Positions 18,347-27,615 of a stretch of 64,000 nucleotides of DNA are shown here, one piece after another (the first letter of the stretch is position 1; each line of letters starts with the position of its first letter). The stretch is from Neptunicella marina (GTDB lineage: Bacteria > Pseudomonadota > Gammaproteobacteria > Enterobacterales > Alteromonadaceae): assembly GCF_014270035.1 (NCBI RefSeq), contig NZ_JACNEP010000003.1:288060-352059 (forward strand). Direction: 5' to 3'. The notes under the pieces are model-generated. The model saw only the letters and a list, made by a program, of their open reading frames with translations. It ran no database searches and was not told the origin of the DNA. Position numbers and translations under genes: made by a program.

Positions 18347-21300
18347 ATAATAAAGTATTGTTAAAAAGTGCTATTGCTCTTGGCTGTGGTATTGCATCGT
18401 CATTCGTCAGTGCAGATTGGATGACGGTAGAGCAGAGTATTCAAATAGATACTGCCAGACCAACCGTGGATCGTGTTAATCGTCAGTATTCAGTGCTGGT
18501 TACGGTTAGCAACCCAACAGATTCAGAGATCACAGGTCCATTTAGACTGGTATTAAAAAATCCTACTCTGGCGGTGCAAAATGCGGATGGTATAACGAGT
18601 GAAGGCGACAGTTATATCGATATTAGTATTGAGTCGATAGCGTCAGGCGGTACTACATCAGTTGCTGTTAAATTCCCGCTGACCCGGGCACGCATTCAGT
18701 TCACCGCAGAATTGCAGCAAGATGTGCCTGCATCGGGCTGGACTATGGTGTGGAACGATGAATTCGATGGCACTGAAGTTGATACTGATAAATGGGGCTA
18801 CGAAGTGAACTGCTGGGGTGGTGGTAACGGTGAGCAACAATGTTATACCGACCGTCCGGTCAACTCATGGGTAGATAATGGATTGCTCACCATCAAAGCA
18901 CAACGTGAAACCTTTACTGGTCCTGCTGAAGTAGAAGGGGACATGAGCAATACCGCGACGTTGCCATATACTTCTGCACGCTTGCGTACTAAATATAAAG
19001 GTGACTGGACATACGGACGTTTTGAAATCCGTGCAAAATTGCCTTATGGGCAGGGAACCTGGCCGGCAATCTGGATGTTACCCACCGATTACGTCTATGG
19101 TGGTTGGGCGTCATCTGGCGAAATTGACATCATGGAAGCGGTTAACTTAAAAGCAAATTCTGATGAAGCTGGTGTACCAGAAAATACGCCAGAAGCGCGC
19201 ACGCACGGAACGTTACATTACGGAAATGTATGGCCGGGTAATGTGTCGTCAGGTGCACCATATAAACTTCCAAATGGTGCCAATCCCGCCGATAATTTCC
19301 ATGAATATGCACTGGAGTGGGAAAAAGGTGAAATCCGCTGGTACGTTGATGGTGTGCACTTTGCGACACATCGTGCATCGGGTTGGTATAACCAGTATAA
19401 AAATGAGGAAGGGCTAACGGTTAATGGTGAAGAAGATGCGCCATTCAATGAACGCTTCCACATGTTGCTCAATCTGGCTGTTGGTGGTGCCTGGGCTGGC
19501 AATGTCAATGAAACCGGTATCGATGAATCCGTGTTCCCACAGACAATGCAAGTTGACTACGTTCGTGTGTATGAATGTTCGGTTAATCCAACTGATGGAA
19601 CCGGTTGTGCAACCATTGGTGATAATCCCGAAATAATTGAAGGGAATCAGCCGCCCGAGATTGTGAACCCGGAAACGGGGTTTGGTCAGGAATCCGTGTT
19701 TAACCTGTATATTGATGAACTGGCGGATGGTTTAACTTTCGAAAGCTACAATCCTGACGGTTCAATAACCATTGATCAGCAAGCTGAAACTGACCATGGC
19801 ACAGTCGTCAATATTGATAAGGCTGGACCAATTGGTAATGTATTTTTTGCCTACGCTCCAACCGCCGATTTAGCGCGCTGGGAAGAGTTTGGCGTGCTAA
19901 CTTTCGATTTAAAAGTTAACTCGGTTGAAACCGGCGCAGAGTTACTGGTTAAGCTCGATAGTGGCTGGCCAAACGTCAGTGATTACAGCGTTCCGTTACC
20001 TACTATAGGTGAATGGACAACCGTGCGTATCCCCATCAAGGATATTGTCGCCGCTGGTAATCGTTATTCACCAGGTAACTTCGTTAATATGGCGCAGGTT
20101 GCTAATCCGTTTGTGGTTGAACCAACAGCCGCAATGAATTTCAGTGTTGATAACGTGCGTTACGAGTTTGATTTATCTCATCAGGACGTTGCCACTATTT
20201 TTGATGAGCAGGATCATGCTCCATTTGGTATTAACAAATATGTCGCTAACGGCAGTGTTGATATTGAACAGGTTGATGCCGGAGACGGTACCCATGGTCA
20301 GGTAAAACAAATTAACTTTAACACCAACGAATCTGTGGTGTATTTCCAAACCATGTTACAGCGTGATTTAACCCCGTTAAAACTTGATCTCAGTAGTTTT
20401 AGTTATGTTGAGTTTGATTTAAACGTTGTTGCCGACCCCCGGGAAGAGCGCACATTTATGGTCAAAATGGACTGTGGCAGCCCTTGTGGTTCGGGTGATT
20501 TCCCTATTGCAGCGCCAGATATTGGTGTTTGGACACATTATAAAATTCCGGTTGTGGATTTGAATAATAATCCAGGTTCGAGCTTGAATGTATTTCAGGT
20601 TGATACGCCGTTGGTTGTATTCCCTGCATGGGGTAATCAGCAAGGTGTCGTTATGCAGGTGGATAACGTTCAACTGACTAAAGGTGGGGACGTGGTTCAG
20701 CCGCCACCGGTTCCGACCGATGAACTGGTATTGTTTGATGATTCTCTTGCGCAAGGTTGGAGCCTGTGGGACTGCTGTGCCAATGCGAGTGTGTCGCAAA
20801 TAACTGATCCTGATGGCGATCACGGCGAAGCAATAAAAGTCGATTTCTTTGGCCCCTCAGGCACGGTTTCTGGGTTATTTGCCAGTTCAGTGGTGGACTT
20901 AACTCAGCTTACCAACGGCACATTAGAGTTTGATTTAAAACTGGTACAACAACCAAACGATACAAGTGCGCCAATGCTTATAAAAATTGAAGCCTTGGGT
21001 GGTGCCTTTGCTCAGTTTGAATTAAATCAAAGTTTGCAGGGTGTTGATGCGCAGGTAGGTCAATGGCAACACTTTACCTATCGTTTGTCTGATTTAGCCG
21101 CAGCCGGCCTTGATTTATCACAAGTTAAAATTGTGATGGTTTTCCCGGCCTGGGGTCAGGCTCAGGGGGCGGTTTATCATCTCGATAACGTGGTATTTCG
21201 CTCAAATGATGGTAGCACCTTAGACACTGATGGCGATGGCGTTGTTGATAATGATGATCTTTGCCAGGCCACCCCGGCTGGGGCGACAGTGGACATCGAT

Positions 21301-21891
21301 GGATGTGAAATCTCGATTCCTGATGCAGACGGTGACGGCGTGGCCGATCCTGTGGATGAATGTCCGGCAACGCCAGTTGGTGCTGTAGTGGATGCAAGCG
21401 GCTGTTCCGCGCCTGCAGATTCAGATGGTGATGGTGTTACTGATGAGTTTGATCAATGCCCCAATACCCCAGTTGCTGCCAGTGTTGGCGAAAATGGTTG
21501 TGAAATTGCCATAGCCGATGCTGACAATGACGGGGTAGAAGACGGTGTTGATCAGTGCCCAAATACTCCTGCTGGAACAGCCGTTGATTCAACAGGTTGT
21601 GACATCCCAACCGACACCATCACTGGATTCGTTCAAACCTCAGACCATAGTTTGTATTTCTATGCAAATAACAATGATTGGGCAAATGTCCATTATGAAG
21701 TTAATGATGGTGGTCCTCTTAATGTTGGTATGAACAGAACTGACGGTCAGAATATCTGGGAAGTAAATGGACTCAATCCGGGCGATGTTATTACCTTCTC
21801 ATTTACTTACTGGACTAATGACGGAAATGGTGGTGGTGGAGCGACTGATACGCCTAATCAAACTTATACGATGATTAGCTTGCCACTATAA
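18343..21891 (+). CDS. Modular GH16 endo-beta-1,3-glucanase (laminarinase)
   Basis: This 1182-aa secreted enzyme begins with a signal peptide (about 1-25) and an Ig-like domain (about 26-125). The GH16 catalytic domain (about 128-415) contains G-E-I-D-I-M-E with nucleophile Glu260, Asp262 and acid/base Glu265, the spacing of laminarinase-type GH16. Three related beta-sandwich modules of carbohydrate-binding type follow (about 445-610, 625-790, 800-960), then four thrombospondin type-3 calcium repeats (D-x-D-x-D-G units, about 965-1085), and a C-terminal domain (about 1090-1182) resembling the beta-1,3-glucan-binding CBM56. Target is probably laminarin; subfamily is inference. It is translationally coupled to the gene before it. 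Confidence 0.92.
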   Translation: MNNKVLLKSAIALGCGIASSFVSADWMTVEQSIQIDTARPTVDRVNRQYSVLVTVSNPTDSEITGPFRLVLKNPTLAVQNADGITSEGDSYIDISIESIASGGTTSVAVKFPLTRARIQFTAELQQDVPASGWTMVWNDEFDGTEVDTDKWGYEVNCWGGGNGEQQCYTDRPVNSWVDNGLLTIKAQRETFTGPAEVEGDMSNTATLPYTSARLRTKYKGDWTYGRFEIRAKLPYGQGTWPAIWMLPTDYVYGGWASSGEIDIMEAVNLKANSDEAGVPENTPEARTHGTLHYGNVWPGNVSSGAPYKLPNGANPADNFHEYALEWEKGEIRWYVDGVHFATHRASGWYNQYKNEEGLTVNGEEDAPFNERFHMLLNLAVGGAWAGNVNETGIDESVFPQTMQVDYVRVYECSVNPTDGTGCATIGDNPEIIEGNQPPEIVNPETGFGQESVFNLYIDELADGLTFESYNPDGSITIDQQAETDHGTVVNIDKAGPIGNVFFAYAPTADLARWEEFGVLTFDLKVNSVETGAELLVKLDSGWPNVSDYSVPLPTIGEWTTVRIPIKDIVAAGNRYSPGNFVNMAQVANPFVVEPTAAMNFSVDNVRYEFDLSHQDVATIFDEQDHAPFGINKYVANGSVDIEQVDAGDGTHGQVKQINFNTNESVVYFQTMLQRDLTPLKLDLSSFSYVEFDLNVVADPREERTFMVKMDCGSPCGSGDFPIAAPDIGVWTHYKIPVVDLNNNPGSSLNVFQVDTPLVVFPAWGNQQGVVMQVDNVQLTKGGDVVQPPPVPTDELVLFDDSLAQGWSLWDCCANASVSQITDPDGDHGEAIKVDFFGPSGTVSGLFASSVVDLTQLTNGTLEFDLKLVQQPNDTSAPMLIKIEALGGAFAQFELNQSLQGVDAQVGQWQHFTYRLSDLAAAGLDLSQVKIVMVFPAWGQAQGAVYHLDNVVFRSNDGSTLDTDGDGVVDNDDLCQATPAGATVDIDGCEISIPDADGDGVADPVDECPATPVGAVVDASGCSAPADSDGDGVTDEFDQCPNTPVAASVGENGCEIAIADADNDGVEDGVDQCPNTPAGTAVDSTGCDIPTDTITGFVQTSDHSLYFYANNNDWANVHYEVNDGGPLNVGMNRTDGQNIWEVNGLNPGDVITFSFTYWTNDGNGGGGATDTPNQTYTMISLPL

Positions 21892-21913
21892 AATAGTGTT
21901 TATTTCTCCCTGT

Positions 21914-21940
21914 AAAAGCCTGTGTGATGCAGGCTTTTTA
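21914..21940 (+). terminator. Terminator of the GH16 operon
   Basis: AAAAGCCTG (21914-21922) pairs with CAGGCTTTT (21930-21938) over a 7-nt loop, followed by further T. Confidence 0.85.
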
Positions 21941-21960
21941 TTTTCTGTAAGATCAAGCGC

Positions 21961-22006
21961 TTGACTTTAGCTACTCTTATTGCAAAATAACTGTAACTAT
22001 ATACAG
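21961..22006 (+). promoter_or_regulatory. dinB promoter with LexA (SOS) box
   Basis: CTGT-AACTATAT-ACAG at 21991-22006 matches the LexA consensus CTGT-N8-ACAG exactly and ends 11 bp before the dinB ATG. A plausible promoter precedes it: TTGACT at 21961-21966 and CAAAAT at 21983-21988 with 16-bp spacing, so LexA bound here would cover the start of transcription. SOS induction of dinB is the natural reading. Confidence 0.85.
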
Positions 22007-22017
22007 TGTTTTGTGTG

Positions 22018-23076
22018 ATGCGAAAAATAATACACATTGATATGGATTGTTACTACGCAGCAGTTGAGATGCGTGATAATCCAGCCTACCGTGACGTACC
22101 TTTAGCTATTGGTGGCGCATCTGATCGTCGTGGTGTTATTTCCACCTGTAACTATATTGCACGCAAATATGGTGTGCGTTCGGCTATGGCCACCGCACAA
22201 GCATTTAAACTATGTCCCGACTTAGTCTTGATCCCCGGACGGATGGAACTTTATGTGCAAATATCGCGGCAAATTCGCGAGATCTTTTTACGCTATACCG
22301 AGATTATCGAACCCTTGTCACTGGATGAAGCCTATCTGGATGTCAGTGATTGTGAATTGTTTAACGGCAGCGCGACCTTAATTGCCGACGATATTCGTCA
22401 GGCCATTTATTATGAAACGGGTTTAACCGCTTCTGCAGGTGTGGCGCCATGTAAGTTTGTCGCCAAAATTGCCTCGGATGAAAATAAACCCAATGGCATG
22501 TGTGTTATTACGCCAGATAAGTTAGATCACTTTGTTGAAAAACTGCCACTGGGCAAAATTCCGGGTGTCGGAAAAGTCACCCTGGAAAAGCTTAATCGTA
22601 TGGGATTGTACACCTGTGCCGATGTGCGTCGGTATCCCTTTGATAAATTGCTTAAATCCTTCGGTAAATTTGGGCCGGTGCTGTGGCAGCGTAGTAATGG
22701 GATAGATGACAGGAAAGTCAGCAATAATCGCAAACGCAAGTCTGTCGGGGTAGAAACCACCTTAGCGGCCGATATTCACGATTTTGAAGCCTGTTGGCAA
22801 TGGGTGGAGCAGTTATATCCCAAACTGGAAAAACGTTTAAAGGCTGTAAGTAATAATCTGGCGATTCATACTCAGGGCGTTAAACTCAAATTTGATGATT
22901 TTCAGTTGACCACGGTTGAAACCCGCTACCATAAGCTGGATAAAAACTATTTCATCAGTTTGTTAAGTGATGCGTTGCAACGCCAGCAAGGCAGAGGCAT
23001 TCGTCTGGTTGGACTTCATGTGGGGTTGCCCACAGATACGGATATCCTGCAATTAGAATTACCCTTAGCGGGATAA
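22018..23076 (+). CDS. dinB: DNA polymerase IV (Y-family)
   Basis: DinB is an error-prone translesion polymerase. The 352-aa product has catalytic acidic residues Asp8 ('[13 protein letters not shown]'), Asp103 and Glu104 ('SLDEAYLD'), numbering identical to the Escherichia coli enzyme, a helix-hairpin-helix ('IPGVGKVT') and a little-finger domain. The C-terminal 'LQLELPLAG' is close to the QLxLxL/F type of beta-clamp binding peptide. ATG 22018 is the family start; an in-frame GTG at 22006 lies inside the LexA box and is rejected. Confidence 0.96.
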   Translation: MRKIIHIDMDCYYAAVEMRDNPAYRDVPLAIGGASDRRGVISTCNYIARKYGVRSAMATAQAFKLCPDLVLIPGRMELYVQISRQIREIFLRYTEIIEPLSLDEAYLDVSDCELFNGSATLIADDIRQAIYYETGLTASAGVAPCKFVAKIASDENKPNGMCVITPDKLDHFVEKLPLGKIPGVGKVTLEKLNRMGLYTCADVRRYPFDKLLKSFGKFGPVLWQRSNGIDDRKVSNNRKRKSVGVETTLAADIHDFEACWQWVEQLYPKLEKRLKAVSNNLAIHTQGVKLKFDDFQLTTVETRYHKLDKNYFISLLSDALQRQQGRGIRLVGLHVGLPTDTDILQLELPLAG

Positions 23077-23165
23077 ACCCTGATGACAATTTGCTGGTCA
23101 GATTTGCGCCAAATGGCGGATTTCTGCCACAATCGAACTAACTAAATAATTTTTCAGGATTTTTT

Positions 23166-24716
23166 ATGGCATTCCCAATTGCAGAATGGGTCAGTGATCT
23201 GGACGCCGCTTTAGGTAAAACCAGTGGCTATGATGGTGTGATTTTAATTGCGCCTGAGAGTGAAGATTATTTCCACCCACTATTAAATCAATGTATCGAA
23301 CACTACAAACAATTTGATCAGCGACTCGGCCGCGAAGCGGTATTTATCCATAGCCCGGAGCTGGCAGGGCAGCGTTTAATTTATTCGCCAACCTGTGTGC
23401 TCGATCGTGATTTTGATGATGTACGCCGTTATTCCGATGCAGCCAAAATTGCCGCAAAAATGGCACAAAATGCCGGCATGGTGAAACCTTTGATGTTAAT
23501 TCAAAAGCCGGATGGTGCGGTGTATGAAAATGCGCTGCAGGTCGCTTATTTCGGATTTTGTCAGATATTATGGCAGCCGCTCGAAGCACGTGAAGCGTTA
23601 GGGGAAAGTAAGGTTGAGCCGATGCAAAAAGTTGGTTTGTTTAGCCAGACGGAACCCGCTATCGACTGGCTGAATGCTACCGAGCAAGGCCGTCGTTTAG
23701 CCCGTGATTTATGTGGTACTGAACCTGAGCGTATGGCTCCGCCTAAATTTGCCGAATATTGCCAACAAGCCTTTGCCGGATTACCTGTTAAAGTGACAGT
23801 GCTGGGTGAAGATCCAAACGAGTTACAACAGGACTATCCGCTTTTATACGCGGTAGCGCGTGCCTCAGTCATGGTTAAACATCATCAGCCTCGCGTTGTG
23901 CGCCTTGAATATATTCCTGAAGGCGCAATTGAACACACTTTGCTGTTTGCCGGTAAAGGTGTGGTGTATGACACAGGCGGTGCAGATATCAAAACCGGTG
24001 GCCACATGGCGGGTATGAGCCGTGATAAAGGTGGTGCAGCGGCTGTCGCCGGCTTTTTAAAAACTGCAGCATTGCTTGCACCCAAAGGCATCAAAATTAT
24101 TGCCGAGTTGGGCGTGGTGCGAAATAGTATTGGTGCCGATGCTTTTGTAGCCGATGAAATTATCCAAAGCCATGCTGGTGTGCGGGTGCGCATAGGCAAC
24201 ACCGATGCAGAAGGCCGTTTGGTGATGGCCGATTTGCTGTCCCATATAAAACAAAATGCAGTAGATGAAAACCAGCCGGAGTTATTTACTGTGGCTACTT
24301 TAACAGGCCACGCAGCTTTGGCGATGGGACCTTATACGGCGCTGGTTGATAATGGTGTGGCGCGTGCTCATGGTTGTTCAACACGATTGGCGGCAACAGG
24401 TGAAGTGTGGGGTGACCCTTGCGAAATTTCCCGTTCACGCCGTGAAGATTTCGATTTTATTCGTCCACGTTCTTTAGCCGATGATGTGTTATCCAGTAAC
24501 AATGCGCCTTCGTCAGCTACGATGCGTGGACATCAATTCCCTATGGCATTTTTGACCGTTGCATCGGGTTTAGATGCTCACGGAATAAATAGTCCTCAAC
24601 CACTTAGCTACACCCATATCGATATCGCTGGTAGCGGTGTGGAGGGGGGCGACTGGCAACACGATTCACCCACAGGTGCGCCCGTTGTGGCGTTATCAGC
24701 CAGATATTTGAAATAG
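23166..24716 (+). CDS. M17-family leucyl aminopeptidase-like peptidase
   Basis: This 516-aa cytoplasmic metallopeptidase has the two M17 signatures: 'GKGVVYDTGGADIK' (Lys and Asp metal ligands) and 'NTDAEGRLVMADLL' (Asp and Glu metal ligands with the catalytic Arg), plus the glycine-rich 'MSRDKGGAAAVAGF' between them. It should remove N-terminal residues from peptides using two divalent metals. The N-terminal 180 residues are poorly conserved, as usual in the family, so specificity (PepA-like or a divergent member) is open. A palindrome at 24805-24839 may close the unit. Confidence 0.88.
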   Translation: MAFPIAEWVSDLDAALGKTSGYDGVILIAPESEDYFHPLLNQCIEHYKQFDQRLGREAVFIHSPELAGQRLIYSPTCVLDRDFDDVRRYSDAAKIAAKMAQNAGMVKPLMLIQKPDGAVYENALQVAYFGFCQILWQPLEAREALGESKVEPMQKVGLFSQTEPAIDWLNATEQGRRLARDLCGTEPERMAPPKFAEYCQQAFAGLPVKVTVLGEDPNELQQDYPLLYAVARASVMVKHHQPRVVRLEYIPEGAIEHTLLFAGKGVVYDTGGADIKTGGHMAGMSRDKGGAAAVAGFLKTAALLAPKGIKIIAELGVVRNSIGADAFVADEIIQSHAGVRVRIGNTDAEGRLVMADLLSHIKQNAVDENQPELFTVATLTGHAALAMGPYTALVDNGVARAHGCSTRLAATGEVWGDPCEISRSRREDFDFIRPRSLADDVLSSNNAPSSATMRGHQFPMAFLTVASGLDAHGINSPQPLSYTHIDIAGSGVEGGDWQHDSPTGAPVVALSARYLK

Positions 24717-24804
24717 TTAATTTAGATTTATGCGGTCCATTAATTTTTTATAGTGGACTGCGCTATTAAAGTGGGTGCTGAATTCAGCAAATTGATTTGA
24801 TCGA

Positions 24805-24839
24805 TAGTCTTCTTTTGGGACTCTAATAAAAGAAGACTA
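24805..24839. repeat. Perfect 12-bp inverted repeat downstream of the peptidase gene
   Basis: TAGTCTTCTTTT (24805-24816) is matched exactly by its reverse complement at 24828-24839, with an 11-nt loop. A run of seven T follows only from 24849, nine bases later, so it is either an unusual terminator for the peptidase gene or a regulatory palindrome for the lipoprotein gene starting at 24943. The rest of the 24717-24942 gap shows no gene. Confidence 0.5.
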
Positions 24840-24942
24840 AGTGTTAGTTTTTTTGTAACCTTTTGATTAAATAAAGGAAAATTTTTGTACTTTCACTAAT
24901 TGGAAGTATTAAGTATATATTTTATGAAAGGAAGCATGATTG

Positions 24943-26259
24943 ATGTTGTCAAAAGTACTCACTATAAATGTAATTTTAATTTCTGTTGTTTCTTGTGGGG
25001 GAGGACATCGTAATGAAAACCCTCCCCCAACTCAGCTCCCTCCTCCGGCCCCACCGTCCATTGATTGGACTGAAGTCATCAATACTGATCCGACAACGTT
25101 AAGTGAAGTTGAACTGCAGGAAAATTATTGGGGATACGCACAACATCTTTACCAAGGCATAACAGAATCGGCGACAGTCGGGCCTGAGCCAATCCAACAA
25201 GTCACAAATAAACTGTTAGGAACAGGGAACCCATTAATCCCTTATTTTTTAAATGCACTTTTCAGCAGAGTTATTACATCCAATCAAAGTCAGTTGGTAA
25301 CCGGTAATATTTCTGAGGCATGCTATGTATCTGGCAGCGTAGATCTTACCGGTGAATTGGACGAGAAAGGAATTGGCATTCTCGCTGTAAGTTATAATCA
25401 ATGTAATGAGGGGAACGGCACAATTACAGGTACTGGCGCCATAAGCCTGCATGAATCGAGTAACTCAGACTTCACTAGTGTGTTTTTTTTTAACGAAGTC
25501 AGTTTGGAAGCTTTTAATGAGGAATGGATAATTACTGGCCATTATCTATACGGGTCAGAAATAGGCACTGAAGGCCCTTTTGGCATTTATTTTTCATCTA
25601 GTCACTTGTTATTCGAAGCGCAATCGACCGGTATTCAGTATTTAGAACAGTTAAATTGGCGTTCAGATGGCAACCGCGGTGACGAAGATGGTACTAGTTA
25701 TTCAGGTGAAATAGTACTGGAATCACTTGGCTCGGTTCAATTTACAACGGAAAGCAAATTCTCCAGCGATAATAATCCATTATATGCCAAACTGGCATTT
25801 TCCATGGGAGATAACGCAATTGCATCCTTAGAATTTGCAGCGGCGCTAAAGTTACTGATTGATCAAAATGCCGATGGTGAACCGGAGTCTGGCAAGTATT
25901 TTATTTCACTGGATCATTTCCTCAATACAGATTTTACTCATACATCTCTGGAAGATGTCGAGGCCATGAATCAGCCACCAAGAGTGCTTAAACCCTATAT
26001 TCAACCTGAATTTGCTTTTGAAGGGGACCAATTAGAAATACATGATATTCGTTACATTGATCCAGATACTCCCGAAAATGAACTAACAGTTTCTTACCAA
26101 TGGACAAAATGGAATGAGATTATTCCTGATCAAACTGAAAGTATTTTGCCTGCGGGTATTGCGACTGCCGGAGATAGAATCAGAGCAACCGTAATAGTAT
26201 CAGACGGCGAATTTAGTGTTTCGAGTCTACCTGCTGAAGTCTATATCAATGCCGAATAA
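24943..26259 (+). CDS. Lipoprotein of unknown function
   Basis: I do not recognise this 438-aa protein. It has a lipoprotein signal peptide ending in VVSC (Cys18), a Pro-rich linker at about 27-40, and a beta-rich body with many Asn, Ser and Gly. The last 90 residues ('QPEFAFEGDQLEIHDIRYIDPD', 'YQWTKWNE', 'VSDGEFSVSS' regions) read like a cadherin- or Ig-like repeat seen in surface proteins. AAGGAAG at 24928-24934 supports ATG 24943 over TTG 24940. It stands alone between the peptidase and a convergent gene. An outer-membrane or cell-surface location is inference. Confidence 0.75.
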   Translation: MLSKVLTINVILISVVSCGGGHRNENPPPTQLPPPAPPSIDWTEVINTDPTTLSEVELQENYWGYAQHLYQGITESATVGPEPIQQVTNKLLGTGNPLIPYFLNALFSRVITSNQSQLVTGNISEACYVSGSVDLTGELDEKGIGILAVSYNQCNEGNGTITGTGAISLHESSNSDFTSVFFFNEVSLEAFNEEWIITGHYLYGSEIGTEGPFGIYFSSSHLLFEAQSTGIQYLEQLNWRSDGNRGDEDGTSYSGEIVLESLGSVQFTTESKFSSDNNPLYAKLAFSMGDNAIASLEFAAALKLLIDQNADGEPESGKYFISLDHFLNTDFTHTSLEDVEAMNQPPRVLKPYIQPEFAFEGDQLEIHDIRYIDPDTPENELTVSYQWTKWNEIIPDQTESILPAGIATAGDRIRATVIVSDGEFSVSSLPAEVYINAE

Positions 26260-26280
26260 CATATGAAGGCAAGTATGCGC

Positions 26281-26306
26281 AAAAAAGGCGAACAGAGATG
26301 TTCGCC
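26281..26306 (-). terminator. Minus-strand terminator, distal to the YitT-like gene
   Basis: GGCGAACA (26287-26294) and TGTTCGCC (26299-26306) form an 8-bp stem with a 4-nt loop. On the minus strand the stem is followed by six T, so it terminates leftward transcription from the gene that ends at 26587, about 280 bp past its stop. The intervening 26310-26586 has no ORF I can support on either strand. Confidence 0.6.
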
Positions 26307-26586
26307 ATACTGGTCAACACTATTGTCAGTTTCAATCTATATTTTTCCGTGGCACACCTGCTTTAAAAGCTGCAAATTTAACTAAGTTTGATGGAGTACT
26401 GCGCCAGATAAGGGAAATTGATGGCATATTAAATAGTGAAACCAGTATCTTGCTTTCGACCATTTAGATTGCCATTAATGCTCTGTCATGACTCAGTTAA
26501 CGGTATAGAACTTTTTAATGGAACGGTTAGCTTTCGCTTATGTAAATGATCTTTAAAAGTTACGTTTTCAGACCTGTTAATTTTAT

Positions 26587-27213
26587 CTAATTTGCAGGTT
26601 GAGCTTCAGTTTGCGTCAGTGTGCTTTGATAGCGTCCGGGCTTATGATTTACCGCAATAACCATATTCATCATTACCGCACCAACCACGGATAATAAGGT
26701 AATGATGGGCGAACTGATAATAAGCGACACAGTTAGAATGCCCATATCTACAGCCATCTGAAACTTCCCTGCACGCAGTCCAAATTTGTTTTGTAGATAA
26801 AATGCTAAAATGCCAATGCCACCTAAACTGGATTTGTGACGGAATAAAACCAGCAGACCGACACCTATCAGTAATCCTCCCGCTAGTGCGGCAAATAATG
26901 GATGAGAAATTTTTACTTCAACCCATTGTGGCATGTGTTCAACTAGTACCGATACCAAAGTCACCGAGATGAAGGTTTTAAGCGTGAATTGCCATCCTAG
27001 TTGTTTAACGGACAGGTAATAAAATGGCACATTGACTAAAAAGAACACCAGACCAAAATTGGCTGGAATAATATGGCTTAAAATGAGTGCGATTCCCGCT
27101 GTACCACCCGTTAAAAGGCCTTCGGCCTTAAATAACGACAAACCTAACGCTACCATCACTGCACTGCAGAGTATCGCAAATATATCTTCATAAAATTTGT
27201 GCTGTAGTTGCAT
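26587..27213 (-). CDS. YitT-family membrane protein (DUF161)
   Basis: This 208-aa inner-membrane protein has five or six hydrophobic segments and the family pattern 'LSLFKAEGLLTGGTAGIALILS' in outline near its start and 'FRHKSSLGGIGILAFYLQNKFG' in outline in the middle. The family is of unknown function, with transport suspected. It lacks the C-terminal DUF2179 domain of Bacillus YitT. I start at ATG 27213 because GAGGG stands 3-4 bp upstream on the minus strand and homologues begin at this point; an in-frame reading from 27315 would add 34 hydrophilic residues with no family support. Confidence 0.8.
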   Translation of the reverse strand: MQLQHKFYEDIFAILCSAVMVALGLSLFKAEGLLTGGTAGIALILSHIIPANFGLVFFLVNVPFYYLSVKQLGWQFTLKTFISVTLVSVLVEHMPQWVEVKISHPLFAALAGGLLIGVGLLVLFRHKSSLGGIGILAFYLQNKFGLRAGKFQMAVDMGILTVSLIISSPIITLLSVVGAVMMNMVIAVNHKPGRYQSTLTQTEAQPAN

Positions 27214-27529
27214 ATAGCCCTCAAAAATTGAGTCATAGGGTTGTTGAATAGCGCGTATTTTACTGTGTAATTTTTGTGGTGCTAGCCCCTTAAAAATGTG
27301 GCCACAATCTAACAATGAGTAAGCGAGTTAATTCGTTACAAGCTTGTAAATAGGAATCAGAATGACTGCGCTAGGCTGGGACTGTTATTAACAATTAAGT
27401 GACTAGTGTTTATTAAAGTTTACAATTTAATGATTTATTGTTTTGCTAAGCGTGTTTTCTGGAATTTGTAAATTAATTGATACAAAAGAATATGGGCGAC
27501 TCATCGCGGGAATATGCTCAAATATTAGC

Positions 27530-27546
27530 TGCGACAATTTGTCGCA
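27530..27546. promoter_or_regulatory. Perfect palindrome upstream of the copper-type TonB receptor
   Basis: TGCGACAA-T-TTGTCGCA is a perfect 8-bp inverted repeat around one base, 70 bp before the receptor start. It looks like an operator for a dimeric regulator. I could not assign a regulator family. The remaining bases from 27214 to 27615 hold the divergent promoters and no gene. Confidence 0.5.
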
Positions 27547-27615
27547 TGTTCAGTATGCCACCTCGACTTTATACTGCTAACCCTCTGAATTTATTCGTAT
27601 CACAGGTTATTGGTT

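Noticed and set aside
24731..24761. Imperfect hairpin TGCGGTCCAT / GTGGACTGCG after the peptidase gene
   Set aside because: It has a mismatch in the stem and no following T-run; the 24805 palindrome is stronger.
26275..26385. Small plus-strand frame starting ATG CGC AAA AAA
   Set aside because: It runs through the minus-strand terminator hairpin, has no good ribosome site and resembles nothing known.
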